64,000 nucleotides of DNA from DMER01 sp003451645 (GTDB taxonomy: Bacteria > Pseudomonadota > Alphaproteobacteria > Micropepsales > Micropepsaceae): positions 16,839 to 80,838 of the forward strand of contig DALYLR010000013.1 of NCBI GenBank assembly GCA_031976175.1, given 5' to 3'. Positions 36,007 to 43,790 of this stretch are shown here, one piece after another (the stretch's first letter is position 1; every line of letters starts with the position of its first letter). The position numbers were made by a program, and so were the translations under genes. The notes below the pieces were generated by a model. It was not told where the DNA came from and did no database searches. It saw nothing but the letters and a program-made list of their open reading frames with translations.

Positions 36007-36593
36007 CCATCAATCGCGGCGGCTGCATTTGGCCGGGTACCGATCCGCTTTATCTCGATTATCACGACACCGAATGGGGCGTGCCAGAGCGCGACGACCG
36101 TGCCTTGTTCGAGAAATTGGTCCTGGACGGGTTCCAAGCGGGCCTGTCCTGGATCACCATCTTGCGCAAGAGGGAGGCCTTCAGGGACGCCTTTGACGGC
36201 TTCGATCCGCACAAGATCGCCCGGTACTCGGACAAAAAGGTCGAAAAACTGCTCACAAACACCGGCATTGTGCGCTCCCGCCTCAAGATCGCCGGCGCCA
36301 TCCGTAACGCACAAGGCTTCCTGGAGATCATGGAAAGCGGCCCGGGCAGCTTTGCCACTTACATTTGGGACTTTGTCGATGGTGTTCCGGTGCAAAACTG
36401 CTTCCGCGCCATGCGGGAGGTGCCCGCCCAAACGCCGATGAGCCAGGCCTTGTCCAAGGACCTGAAGAAACGTGGCTTCACCTTTTGCGGCCCGGTGATC
36501 ATTTACGCCTTTGCCCAGGCCATCGGCATGGTCAATGACCATATGACCGACTGCGACCGCCACGGGGCTTGCGCTAAATTGGGCAAGGTTTGA
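36003..36593 (+). CDS. tag: DNA-3-methyladenine glycosylase I
   Basis: Base-excision repair glycosylase removing 3-methyladenine from DNA, 196 residues. CIWPGTDPLYLDYHDTEWG carries the first Cys and His of the zinc snap, and the end DHMTDCDRHGACAKL carries the last ligands. FQAGLSWITILRKREAFR and DGVPVQN are conserved. The GTG at 36003 overlaps the ygfZ stop (GTGA), which fixes the start and indicates translational coupling. Confidence 0.93.
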   Translation: MTINRGGCIWPGTDPLYLDYHDTEWGVPERDDRALFEKLVLDGFQAGLSWITILRKREAFRDAFDGFDPHKIARYSDKKVEKLLTNTGIVRSRLKIAGAIRNAQGFLEIMESGPGSFATYIWDFVDGVPVQNCFRAMREVPAQTPMSQALSKDLKKRGFTFCGPVIIYAFAQAIGMVNDHMTDCDRHGACAKLGKV

Positions 36594-36630
36594 GGCGCTC
36601 TTGACCCCTGTTTGGGGGCTCTCCAACGTC

Positions 36631-36664
36631 ACAAAACGAAACAGAACGTAACAAAACGTAACAG
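36631..36664. repeat. Tandem 10-bp repeats (ACAAAACGTA type)
   Basis: Three consecutive decamers ACAAAACGAA, ACAGAACGTA, ACAAAACGTA, then ACAG. They are in register at one helical turn, starting 37 bases after the tag stop. Confidence 0.8.
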
Positions 36665-36732
36665 GTTTCGCGGAGTTTTTTGTCGGAAGTGAGCCGTTTT
36701 TTGCGCCGCGCGGGCCGGAAAACGCGATTCAG

Positions 36733-36746
36733 ACAAAACGTAACAG
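36733..36746. repeat. Isolated copy of the 10-bp repeat
   Basis: ACAAAACGTAACAG, identical to the last unit of the array at 36651-36664, lies 82 bases further on, again in the tag to coiled-coil gene interval. Confidence 0.8.
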
Positions 36747-36917
36747 CGAGGTCGACTTGTTTGTGAGGCGTCTGGTCAGGAGGCGGACGCGCAAGGCCCC
36801 TATGGCGCCGCGGCTCCGGCCAGACCCCGCGCGGCGTGCTCAGTCTCACATGAGGCGCTGAGGTGTCTGATAAGTTTTGCGGGTCGAACCTGCACAAATG
36901 CGATCATTCAGAAAGAG

Positions 36918-38150
36918 CTAATTTCCTTGCGGCTCTGGAAGCCGTGATGGACTTGATTGAGAATTAGGTCCGGCTTGTGCCGGACTGGAACCGGGGGAGC
37001 GCTTCTTGATAATCGCGTCGAGCCTCGCAATATCCCTCCAAATCTTCCTTACCTCTAGATCAAGTTTCGAATTATTTTGTTGAAGGGTATTGACTTTATT
37101 CTTAGTATCTTGCAAGATTGTCAATAATGGCTTCAATTCGCGAAACTGTTCTATTGCAGCAACAATATTTGACAAGCCGCTTGGGCCAATTTTATTTGCC
37201 TGATTTACAAATTCTTTTAATTCTTCTCGGAGCTTTTCTATATCATCTTTAGCAGTTTGAATTTTAATGTCATTGCTGAGCATTTGCTGCGTGGCAGACT
37301 CTATTGATCCTTTATACTGCTCTTCAATTTCTTTCTTTTTATCGTTTATTACGTTGATCGCCACCGCCTTTCCTTCATTGCCGGCCCACAAGAACACCGC
37401 GCCGCCTACAGCTAACAGCGTCAAGACACCGGATATAAACATTGTCCACAGGCTAAAATTTTTATACTTGACCCAATGATTTATTCCTTGCCGCGCCACC
37501 GCCAAACTTGCGGCATCGGTTGCAGCTTTAAGGATGACAGCTTCGCGCTCAAGGAACATCTGCCTAGCCACATCTGACATTTGCCCTCTTTGATGATCAG
37601 ACAAGTCGCGCGCGGCCTTGGCAACTTCAAAAGAAGTCACACGATCAATGTCCGTATAGACTCGTTCTTGAAGCTCTTTGAACGCAGATTGAGCGGTAAC
37701 ACGACTTATCTCCTTGGTACTTTCAGTGAGCACGCTCACTCTGGACTGTAGCACTTGCTCAAGAGCATTGAGGGTGGGCTGACTGACCGAACTTCTGACG
37801 TCATTCACCTGAGACTGAAATAGTTCGTTGTCTCTCTGGAGCTTGGACACCATTGCAGTAAGTTCAGAAAGGCGTCGTTCTAGGGCGAAAGAACTGTCAA
37901 CGGAGACTGCGTCACCAGCTGGCACTTTCTGCAATACAACGGATCTTTGCGCTCCATACTTTCGTGCCAATGCCGCCCCGAAAATCGGGAAACTCATGTG
38001 CCGTTCAAGAACATTGACCGCCGTGACTTCAGGGCCGAGGCCCTCCTTCTGCAGATCAGTCAACAGCACCTGAGGCGATGACGGCGGATGGTTGGCATTG
38101 TCATTTTCCTGATGTTCGCTTTCATTCACCTGTGCGTCAATCGAGGTCAT
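36918..38150 (-). CDS. AT-rich coiled-coil single-helix membrane protein
   Basis: I do not recognise this 410-residue protein. The first 70 residues are acidic and Pro-rich. Residues about 90-215 (ALERRLSELTAMVSKLQRDNELFQ and on) are a long heptad-like coiled coil, then a membrane helix (WTMFISGVLTLLAVGGAVFLWAG) near 235-260, and a second coiled coil (about 265-385). The tail is Ser/Pro-rich. Base composition is clearly AT-richer than the flanking genes, so it is probably recently acquired. ATG 38150 follows GGAGGG at 6 bases, a strong start; an earlier ATG lacks it. Confidence 0.75.
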   Translation of the reverse strand: MTSIDAQVNESEHQENDNANHPPSSPQVLLTDLQKEGLGPEVTAVNVLERHMSFPIFGAALARKYGAQRSVVLQKVPAGDAVSVDSSFALERRLSELTAMVSKLQRDNELFQSQVNDVRSSVSQPTLNALEQVLQSRVSVLTESTKEISRVTAQSAFKELQERVYTDIDRVTSFEVAKAARDLSDHQRGQMSDVARQMFLEREAVILKAATDAASLAVARQGINHWVKYKNFSLWTMFISGVLTLLAVGGAVFLWAGNEGKAVAINVINDKKKEIEEQYKGSIESATQQMLSNDIKIQTAKDDIEKLREELKEFVNQANKIGPSGLSNIVAAIEQFRELKPLLTILQDTKNKVNTLQQNNSKLDLEVRKIWRDIARLDAIIKKRSPGSSPAQAGPNSQSSPSRLPEPQGN

Positions 38151-38532
38151 AATGTGCCCTCCATGAAAGCAAAAACCGACTTTTGCGGATCGGAATAACA
38201 CACGCCCGACAGGCGCTCAAGAATTCATTGGCGAATCAATTCCTCTCCTTGAGCCTCCAGCTACCGAGCACCTCATCCTCAAGTAGATGGTCACACAATT
38301 TCTGGAATATAGCCTCTGCCCTAATTTATAGAATTATACCCTTGCCATGACGAACCAATTCGACCAGCGATCCCCGAACAGTATAGGATCATAACATTAT
38401 TAGCATCTGTGTCTCTGAATTCACCGCCTTTCCATTCCTGACTTCCAGAGGTCCGGCAATGCGTCATCGCAATTTGCCCCTTCGCAATAACACATGGGTG
38501 CACCGCGTTCGATATTGGTGTATATTAACTCC
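38151..38532. other. AT-rich intergenic region
   Basis: Divergent promoter region between the coiled-coil gene and the MNT antitoxin. A 60-codon open frame at 38321-38503 (minus) lacks a ribosome site or recognisable sequence and is not called. Nothing else is supported. Confidence 0.4.
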
Positions 38533-38838
38533 ATGCAAACCGACCTTGTCATTACCAAGATTAAGGCGCTTGAGCCACAATTGCGTGATGACAGAGTTGC
38601 GCGCGCACTGGTGTTCGGGTCCTTGGCACGCGGTGAAGCACGAGATGACTCCGACATTGATATCGCCATCGAACCGGAGGAGGAGCGAAACTTGATGACC
38701 TTGAAGGTGTTGGACATTTATGGGCTGTTTGGAGCCGCCTTTGGTCATGACACATTGATCGATGTTGTTGTCTTGCCGCACAAGAAAGCCGGCCTCGAAG
38801 CGGCGATCGCCAAGGACGCGCTCATTGCCTTCGAGTGA
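38533..38838 (+). CDS. Nucleotidyltransferase-fold antitoxin, MntA-like
   Basis: Minimal nucleotidyltransferase of 101 residues. GSLARGEARDDSDIDIAIE is the polbeta-type motif GSxARG...SDxDxxI near residues 29-47. In HEPN/MNT (type VII) systems this protein AMPylates and silences the HEPN RNase partner. The gene starts at ATG 38533; no strong ribosome site. The downstream HEPN gene appears decayed, so this may be an orphan. Confidence 0.75.
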   Translation: MQTDLVITKIKALEPQLRDDRVARALVFGSLARGEARDDSDIDIAIEPEEERNLMTLKVLDIYGLFGAAFGHDTLIDVVVLPHKKAGLEAAIAKDALIAFE

Positions 38839-38976
38839 TCCCCTGCGCCGCGTTGAGGACATCCTCACTTCGATTACGATGATCGAAGACTATGTGCGTC
38901 GCGCTGGCGGGCGGACATTCTCATCTCGGTTGAGAATGAGTTCCATGATGCTGTTGAGCGGCTAAATTTGGGCTGA
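38825..38976 (+). pseudogene. Remnant of HEPN (DUF86/HepT) toxin gene
   Basis: Starting at TTG 38825, within the end of the MNT gene, a frame reads SSDPLRRVEDILTSITMIEDYV, like the N-terminus of HepT-type HEPN toxins (LRRxEDILxAIxxIExY). It diverges after GGRTF. A -1 shift recovers ENEFHDAVERLNLG and a stop, resembling the DAVER segment of the family. The RX4-6H catalytic motif and most of the protein are missing. The reconstruction is short and tentative. Confidence 0.45.
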
Positions 38977-39102
38977 TGATCCATCAGTACCGAGAGGCTG
39001 TTCGTCGGTTGCTATGGTTTGACCATTAGTTTCAAGTAAAGGTGCAAAGTGAGGGAAGACGCGAAGGTTTTGGCGCTCAAAGTGTAGCAACGCGCGAGAT
39101 CG

Positions 39103-39117
39103 CTTGGCCGGGATGAC
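39103..39117 (+). repeat. Direct repeat CTTGGCCGGGATGAC, copy 1
   Basis: This 15-base sequence lies 89 bases before the vapB start. An identical copy in the same orientation lies after vapC at 40061. It resembles GC-rich intergenic elements of alphaproteobacteria. Confidence 0.6.
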
Positions 39118-39205
39118 GAGATTTTTGCGGACCTCTCGCGGCCGCTGACTTGACCGGACCGCCTCGGCGCCTTACGTTGCGCCTTACCCAAGGTAAGGAG
39201 CGCTC

Positions 39206-39445
39206 ATGTCAACCGCAACACTCACCTCGAAGGGGCAACTGACTTTGCCAAAGGATGTTCGCGACGCGCTTGGCGTGGGACCCGGCGACCGGATTGATTT
39301 CGTGCGCATGGAGGATGGGACTTATGCCATCCTGCAAGCGACCCAGCCGGTGAAGGCCCTGAAAGGACTCATTCCAGCGCCCAAGAAGCCCGTAAGCCTG
39401 TCCGCCATGGAAAAGGCCGTCGCTCGCGGAGCTAAGGGCCGGTGA
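39206..39445 (+). CDS. AbrB/SpoVT-family antitoxin (VapB-like)
   Basis: A 79-residue swapped-hairpin antitoxin: ATLTSKGQLTLPKDVRDALGVGPGD is the AbrB DNA-binding fold. The C-terminal tail GLIPAPKKPVSLSAMEKAV would wrap the toxin. It has a strong AAGGAG site, and its stop overlaps the toxin start by 4 bases (GTGA). It should neutralise the PIN RNase and repress the operon. Confidence 0.88.
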   Translation: MSTATLTSKGQLTLPKDVRDALGVGPGDRIDFVRMEDGTYAILQATQPVKALKGLIPAPKKPVSLSAMEKAVARGAKGR

Positions 39446-39840
39446 TCGGTCTCGATACCAACGTCATTGTCCGCTTTCTTGTGCAAGATGACAGGGTCCA
39501 GTCACCGGCTGCCACGCGCTTTTTCTCCAGCCTCAGCCGTGAACAGCCGGGTTTCGTCAGCACCGTCGTCCTGGCCGAGGTCACCTGGGTCCTCGCCCGC
39601 GCCTACAAATCGCCCCGCGCAGACATCGCCAAAACGGTTGAGGGATTGTTGCGATCCGCCGAATTGGTGGTCGAAAATGCCCCGGCGGCCTACCGTGCCC
39701 TTGGCCACTATAGAGCGTCGCGGTCGCTCGACTTCGCCGACGCCCTCATTGCTCAGATTGCGGCATTGGCTGGTGCTGAGAACACGGTCACCTTTGACCG
39801 ATCTGCAGCCTCATCGCCTGGCATGCGTTTGTTGCAATAG
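39442..39840 (+). CDS. PIN-domain ribonuclease toxin (VapC-like)
   Basis: A 132-residue PIN-domain endoribonuclease. Acidic active-site residues are in GLDTNVIVRFL (Asp5), LAEVTWVLAR (Glu), SLDFADALIA (Asp pair) and VTFDRSA. VapC toxins cut tRNA or rRNA when released from VapB. GTG 39442 overlaps the antitoxin stop, so coupling is likely. It is flanked by the CTTGGCCGGGATGAC repeats. Confidence 0.88.
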   Translation: MIGLDTNVIVRFLVQDDRVQSPAATRFFSSLSREQPGFVSTVVLAEVTWVLARAYKSPRADIAKTVEGLLRSAELVVENAPAAYRALGHYRASRSLDFADALIAQIAALAGAENTVTFDRSAASSPGMRLLQ

Positions 39841-40060
39841 GAGACGGGACGTGAGGGGGTGCAAAGCGGGATTTCACGCCAGGCGCCAAGAGTTTCCTTT
39901 CGACGGATTGGCGCGAAATGTTGTGCGTCATGTCAGCGAAATGCCCCCATCCCCGCCCCGGATCAAATCCGGGCCGGGACTTCCCCACATGCTGGCGCAT
40001 GGGGGGAAGATGAAGGACACGCGCCCATGCCTTCGTGCCCGGCTCGGGCCCTAAGCGGGC
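39841..40060. repeat. GC-rich intergenic hairpin region
   Basis: Between vapC and the TonB receptor gene (both end here) lies a palindrome-rich stretch: CCCGGAT...ATCCGGG near 39958-39974 and CATGCTGGCGCATG near 39987. Such hairpins resemble repetitive extragenic elements; no gene is seen. Confidence 0.45.
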
Positions 40061-40075
40061 CTTGGCCGGGATGAC
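40061..40075 (+). repeat. Direct repeat CTTGGCCGGGATGAC, copy 2
   Basis: Second identical copy of the 15-base repeat at 39103, same orientation, just before the stop of the TonB receptor gene. The pair brackets the vapBC genes. Confidence 0.6.
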
Positions 40076-40082
40076 ACACACC

Positions 40083-42092
40083 TTAGAACGTAAACCGCCC
40101 GACAATACGCAGATCGCGGCCAGGTTGCTGCACGGCATCCTTCACGAATGACACCGCATTGCGCTGACGCGCATCGGTCAGGTTACGGCCGACGAGGCTC
40201 ACGTCAAAAGCGGTCGTTTCGCCTTGATAGGCCCGCCAGGTCGCATTGGCGCCAAGGTCGATATAGCCCTTGGTCGGCGTTTCGAAGAGAGCGGTCTCAT
40301 CGCGCTCCTCAACGCGCAAGACGCGCAACTCAGCCCCAATCGTCTCGCCCGCCAGGAACAGCCCCGCACCATAGCGCATCGGCGTGATCCGTGGGAGCGG
40401 CTCGCCACCATCCAGCTCGCCATCCACATAATCGGCCTGGGCCAAGACACCCCACGTGCCGCCAGCCGCGTCACCCAGATTGAGCCGCGCCTCAACCTCA
40501 AAGCCCCAGAAGGTGGCGTCATCCTGCTCCCAAAGGACCTCGAAGAAGTCCAACCCAGGACCTACAATGCAAACGCCCATGTCATCGCAAGTGTTGCCAG
40601 TGAGTTGCGGATAGATGAACCCGTCAAAAAGACTGACCCACATGGCGGCCTTGATCGACACGCGTGCATCCTCAATCCGCGCGGTTGCCTCCAGCGAATT
40701 GGCACGCTCGACGCCCAGCGTCGGGTCGCCAATCTCAAAAGTGGCAGGACCGTCATGCGGCCCACGCGCGAACAACTCAGTCAAACCAGGCGCACGCGCG
40801 GCGCTGGCGGCGGTGAGCCCCAGGGTCGTCGTCTCGTTGACGGCATAGACAAGACCCAAAGCGCCGCTGACTGGTGTGAAGTCCACCGATGTTGGGATGT
40901 CGCTGACGGGCGTGCCTTCGCGGCGGGCCATTTCAACCCGCAGGGAGCCTTCGAGCAGAAGCTTGTCCGACAATTCGCTTTGCCCAAAGACATAGGCCGC
41001 AAAGGCCTCGCCCGTGGCGGGGAGGAGGAATTCCTCTGCCTCGCCGAGGGCCGAGAAATCGCGGTGATTATAGTGCAGGCCGATGGCCAGATCGCTCAAA
41101 GGGCCGACCTTGCCGAACACAGCCTCGGCACGCACCTCGCGCTCGTCATTGAGGAACGTCGCACCAATCGAGCCGTCGGGCTCAATCTCGGAATGCTCGT
41201 AATCGGAGCCCGCCGCTTCGACCGAGAGGGTCTGCAGCGCGCCCACATTGACGTTCCATTTGCCGCGGCCTTGCAAGCGGACATTATCCATCTCGATGAA
41301 GGTGTCGCTGGATGGCAGGCCGTAACTGGCCGAGTGGTTGCTGATCGCAAGACCGATGGTCCCGACACTGTCACCGGTGGCCAGACCAAAGGCATAACCT
41401 GACGCATCGGCAAAGGAGTTGATCTGTTTGCCATCAGGCGTCTCGTAATCGTCCTGACGGCGGGAATAAACATCGGCGTGGAACTTGACCGCCTTGCCGC
41501 CGCGAATGGCCGCAGCCCCTTGGAGGCCGTCGGACACGGAACTGTAGATGCCAACCGCCTCGCCCGTCAGGATCTCTGGGGCGGTATCGGGAATGCGCGT
41601 GTTGAGCACGTTGACCACGCCGCCGATCGCTTGGCTGCCATAGCGCAAGGTGGCGGCCCCGCGCAGCACCTCGATCTTGGCAGATGAGAGCATGTCGATC
41701 GGCGTGCCGTGATCGGGGCCGATATCAGCCACATCCTGCGCACTAAGGCCGTTCTCGGTCACCAGCACGCGGCTGGCGTCAAAGCCACGCACGACAGGGC
41801 GGTTGGCGCCTTGGGCGAAGCCCGCACCGCTGATCCCCGGGATCGTCGCCAGCGCATCCCCGATGTCGGCCCCGCCATTCTTCAAGAGGTCGCTGCGGCC
41901 GGTTGTGGACACGATCCGCGACAGCTCATCCGCGCGGCGCGCGATGGGCGAGCCGGTTACCACGACTTTTTCGTCGAGCGATGGATCGGCCTGAGGCGCT
42001 GTGTCTTGTGCCTGCGCCAATCCGGTGCCTTGTAAGGCCAGCGCGCTCACCGCGAGCAGCGCCCATTGCCGTGTGTTCATACCCGTCGTCAT
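40083..42092 (-). CDS. TonB-dependent outer-membrane receptor, ZnuD-like
   Basis: Outer-membrane gated barrel energised by TonB, 669 residues. A signal peptide (LLAVSALALQGTGLAQA) precedes the TonB box region EKVVVTGSPIA and a plug domain ending IEVLRGAATLRYGSQAIGGVVNV. The plug motif ADIGPDHGTPID preceding it resembles the zinc receptor ZnuD (SxDHA). The C-terminus LRIVGRFTF ends in aromatic Phe, as needed for barrel assembly. ATG 42092 has GGGGGA at 6 bases. A Zur-like box upstream of the adjacent gene supports zinc uptake; other metals remain possible. Confidence 0.85.
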   Translation of the reverse strand: MTTGMNTRQWALLAVSALALQGTGLAQAQDTAPQADPSLDEKVVVTGSPIARRADELSRIVSTTGRSDLLKNGGADIGDALATIPGISGAGFAQGANRPVVRGFDASRVLVTENGLSAQDVADIGPDHGTPIDMLSSAKIEVLRGAATLRYGSQAIGGVVNVLNTRIPDTAPEILTGEAVGIYSSVSDGLQGAAAIRGGKAVKFHADVYSRRQDDYETPDGKQINSFADASGYAFGLATGDSVGTIGLAISNHSASYGLPSSDTFIEMDNVRLQGRGKWNVNVGALQTLSVEAAGSDYEHSEIEPDGSIGATFLNDEREVRAEAVFGKVGPLSDLAIGLHYNHRDFSALGEAEEFLLPATGEAFAAYVFGQSELSDKLLLEGSLRVEMARREGTPVSDIPTSVDFTPVSGALGLVYAVNETTTLGLTAASAARAPGLTELFARGPHDGPATFEIGDPTLGVERANSLEATARIEDARVSIKAAMWVSLFDGFIYPQLTGNTCDDMGVCIVGPGLDFFEVLWEQDDATFWGFEVEARLNLGDAAGGTWGVLAQADYVDGELDGGEPLPRITPMRYGAGLFLAGETIGAELRVLRVEERDETALFETPTKGYIDLGANATWRAYQGETTAFDVSLVGRNLTDARQRNAVSFVKDAVQQPGRDLRIVGRFTF

Positions 42093-42215
42093 ATTAGTCC
42101 CCCGGGAAGCCGTACCCGCTTCCATCACTGCCCATTCATTGCTTTGAAGTGCCGCTCCGGCGGTTGAGGCGCCAACGCGTCTGACCTTGCGGGCCCTGTG
42201 GCCCGAAATTGGCTG

Positions 42216-42566
42216 TCAGGCGTGAGGTGGGGCGCGGCTGGTCCAGCCGGCGGGATTGTGCGGCGAGCGGCGCGTTTGCGGCCTTTCGGCAGCGGCATGG
42301 CCCTGGCGCACTGGCACAGCGAGGGCGCAGAGGGACGGAAGGGCCGCAGAGCCAGCGGCTTGCTTGGCCCAGCAGGTGAGACACGTGGCGCCGTCAGTGT
42401 CCTGATGATCGACGGGGGCGTGGTCGTGATCGCCGCAAGGAGGGGCCAGATCGAGCTCGCCGCCCACTTCGGCGTGATGGCTCAAAGGTGATGCGTCTGG
42501 GTGGGCATGTGCAGCCAGCGCCCAGCCATAAAAGGCAAGCAAGAATGCCAGGGCCCAGCGGATCAC
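42216..42566 (-). CDS. His/Cys-rich exported protein, DUF2946-like
   Basis: A short exported protein of 116 residues. The signal peptide (IRWALAFLLAFYGWALAAHA) is followed by a metal-binding-like segment with SHHAEV, CGDHDHAPVDHQD and CLTCW, as in DUF2946 proteins. It probably binds zinc or copper in the periplasm, or delivers it to the receptor encoded 123 bases downstream. GTG 42566 follows a strong GAGGGGAGGGG; an in-frame GTG at 42611 is an alternative. The Zur-like box at 42633 lies upstream. Confidence 0.6.
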   Translation of the reverse strand: MIRWALAFLLAFYGWALAAHAHPDASPLSHHAEVGGELDLAPPCGDHDHAPVDHQDTDGATCLTCWAKQAAGSAALPSLCALAVPVRQGHAAAERPQTRRSPHNPAGWTSRAPPHA

Positions 42567-42632
42567 CGCATGTCCCCTCCCCCTCGCCAATGCCCTCTCC
42601 CGACCCGTCACAACCGTGCCCCACTCCTCGAA

Positions 42633-42649
42633 GTGTTACGTTATAACAC
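42633..42649. promoter_or_regulatory. Candidate Zur (zinc uptake regulator) box
   Basis: GTGTTACGTTATAACAC has 6-bp inverted arms GTGTTA/TAACAC. Its core TGTTACGTTATAACA matches 13 of 15 positions of the TGTTATANTATAACA form of the proteobacterial Zur operator. It lies 67 bases before the GTG 42566 start. Confidence 0.6.
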
Positions 42650-42680
42650 AATTCGAGCAGTGCTCAAGAACACAATCGGG

Positions 42681-43025
42681 TTACTTTAACGAATTGATGT
42701 AAGCGATCAGATCTTCGATGTCCTGAGGGTTCAGGACGAATTCGGGCATGACCGTCTGGCCCTTATGCGGCACGATGATCCCCTCGGCAAAAGCCTCCGC
42801 CATATCCTCGATGCCGCCCTTGGCGGCGATGCTGCGAAAGGTGGGCGCGCCCGCATAGGGGCTTGTAGCGGCAGTCCCTAGCCCATGACAGCTCGCGCAA
42901 TGGGCCTGAACCAGGCGCAGGCCCCGGGCCGCATCGCCCGGTCCCCCAACGGGCTCGTCCGGTACGGAAAGCGTTTCGCAAGCCCCGAGCGCAAGGACGG
43001 CAAGGAATATCAGAACCTTTCGCAT
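42681..43025 (-). CDS. Cytochrome c lipoprotein
   Basis: A 114-residue mono-haem cytochrome c. The signal peptide ends with a lipobox (LAVLALGAC), so it is membrane-tethered. CASCHGLG carries the haem-binding CxxCH, and TVMPEFVLNPQDIEDLIAYINSL has the distal Met and the final helix. It likely transfers electrons in the periplasm. AGGAGG at 5 bases supports ATG 43025; an earlier in-frame start is unsupported. The partner oxidoreductase is unknown. Confidence 0.9.
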   Translation of the reverse strand: MRKVLIFLAVLALGACETLSVPDEPVGGPGDAARGLRLVQAHCASCHGLGTAATSPYAGAPTFRSIAAKGGIEDMAEAFAEGIIVPHKGQTVMPEFVLNPQDIEDLIAYINSLK

Positions 43026-43094
43026 GGCGGCCTCCTGCAATCTGTCATCGGGGACAAACATGGAGCGCGCGAGCGCTTAGCCCCATGACGCAGA

Positions 43095-43784
43095 TCAAGA
43101 GCGCTGAGGAAATCTGAGCTCGTTGAAGAACCACAGCGCGATAAAGCCAAAGGCGCCCACCACATGCCAAAGGGCGTGCATGGGGATGAAGGGGTAGACG
43201 ATCTGGCTGTTCTTGGCGGTGGCCAGCAAGAGCCCGCAGAGGAACATCCCCGTCATGAGCAGCAAGATGCGCATGGGGGCGGCTGCGATCTGGGCCCGCT
43301 GGACGAAGAAGAGGACTGTGGCCAAAACCGAAAAGCCGATGAGCCAGGTCTGGCCTGGTCTGAACCCGCCCCAATCGCCAAAGCCGATTACATAGGCGCC
43401 ATGGGTGGCGTTCCATTTGTCCACAAAGTGCCAGGCGACCCCTAAGATCATGAGGAGCGTGACCACGGGCAGCGCCCAGCGCTGGGTCTCTGGCCGGTAA
43501 TAGTCGATCAGCACCGCGCGCGCGATGCCCCAGACCACGACGATGTTGCTGCCAGTATCTAGGAAAGCCCACATCCAGCGCTCGCCCAGGATCGGGTTGG
43601 TCTCGCCAAACCCATGCAAGGTGACGGTGAAAATCCCGGTGATCAGGATCAGCCAATAGACCAGCATCCAGCGCGGCGGATGGGGGGTGGTCAGTGTGCT
43701 GAACAAGAGCGGCATCAGCCCTGCGAACAGAGTGCAAAACCCGGTGACCGTGTTGGCGAGGCCATAATTGGGCAGTGCGTCCAT
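43095..43784 (-). CDS. Seven-helix membrane protein, CREST-like
   Basis: A 229-residue integral protein with about seven predicted helices. Polar residues inside helices include His in TLHGFGE, Asp-Ser in FLDTGSN and the HxxxH pattern in MHALWHVVGAFG in the last helix. This pattern suggests the CREST hydrolase superfamily (alkaline ceramidase, PAQR, Per1), where zinc is bound by such His and Asp. The assignment is by motif only. It overlaps neither neighbour and lies between queF and the cytochrome gene. Confidence 0.6.
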   Translation of the reverse strand: MDALPNYGLANTVTGFCTLFAGLMPLLFSTLTTPHPPRWMLVYWLILITGIFTVTLHGFGETNPILGERWMWAFLDTGSNIVVVWGIARAVLIDYYRPETQRWALPVVTLLMILGVAWHFVDKWNATHGAYVIGFGDWGGFRPGQTWLIGFSVLATVLFFVQRAQIAAAPMRILLLMTGMFLCGLLLATAKNSQIVYPFIPMHALWHVVGAFGFIALWFFNELRFPQRS

Positions 43785-43790
43785 GTGCGA

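Larger units (their letters stand above)
36594..36917. other. Intergenic region with repeats at accessory boundary
   Basis: Separates tag from the AT-rich accessory segment. It contains the 10-bp repeat array and the isolated copy listed separately, and no coding frame is supported. Confidence 0.5.

Noticed and set aside
36879..36893. A tRNA T-arm-like sequence (GCGGGTCGAACCTGC)
   Set aside because: The stem has only imperfect pairing with a 5-base loop, and no acceptor, D or anticodon arm could be built around it.
38321..38503. A 60-codon minus-strand frame in the AT-rich gap
   Set aside because: No ribosome site, no recognisable sequence and probable chance opening in AT-rich DNA.
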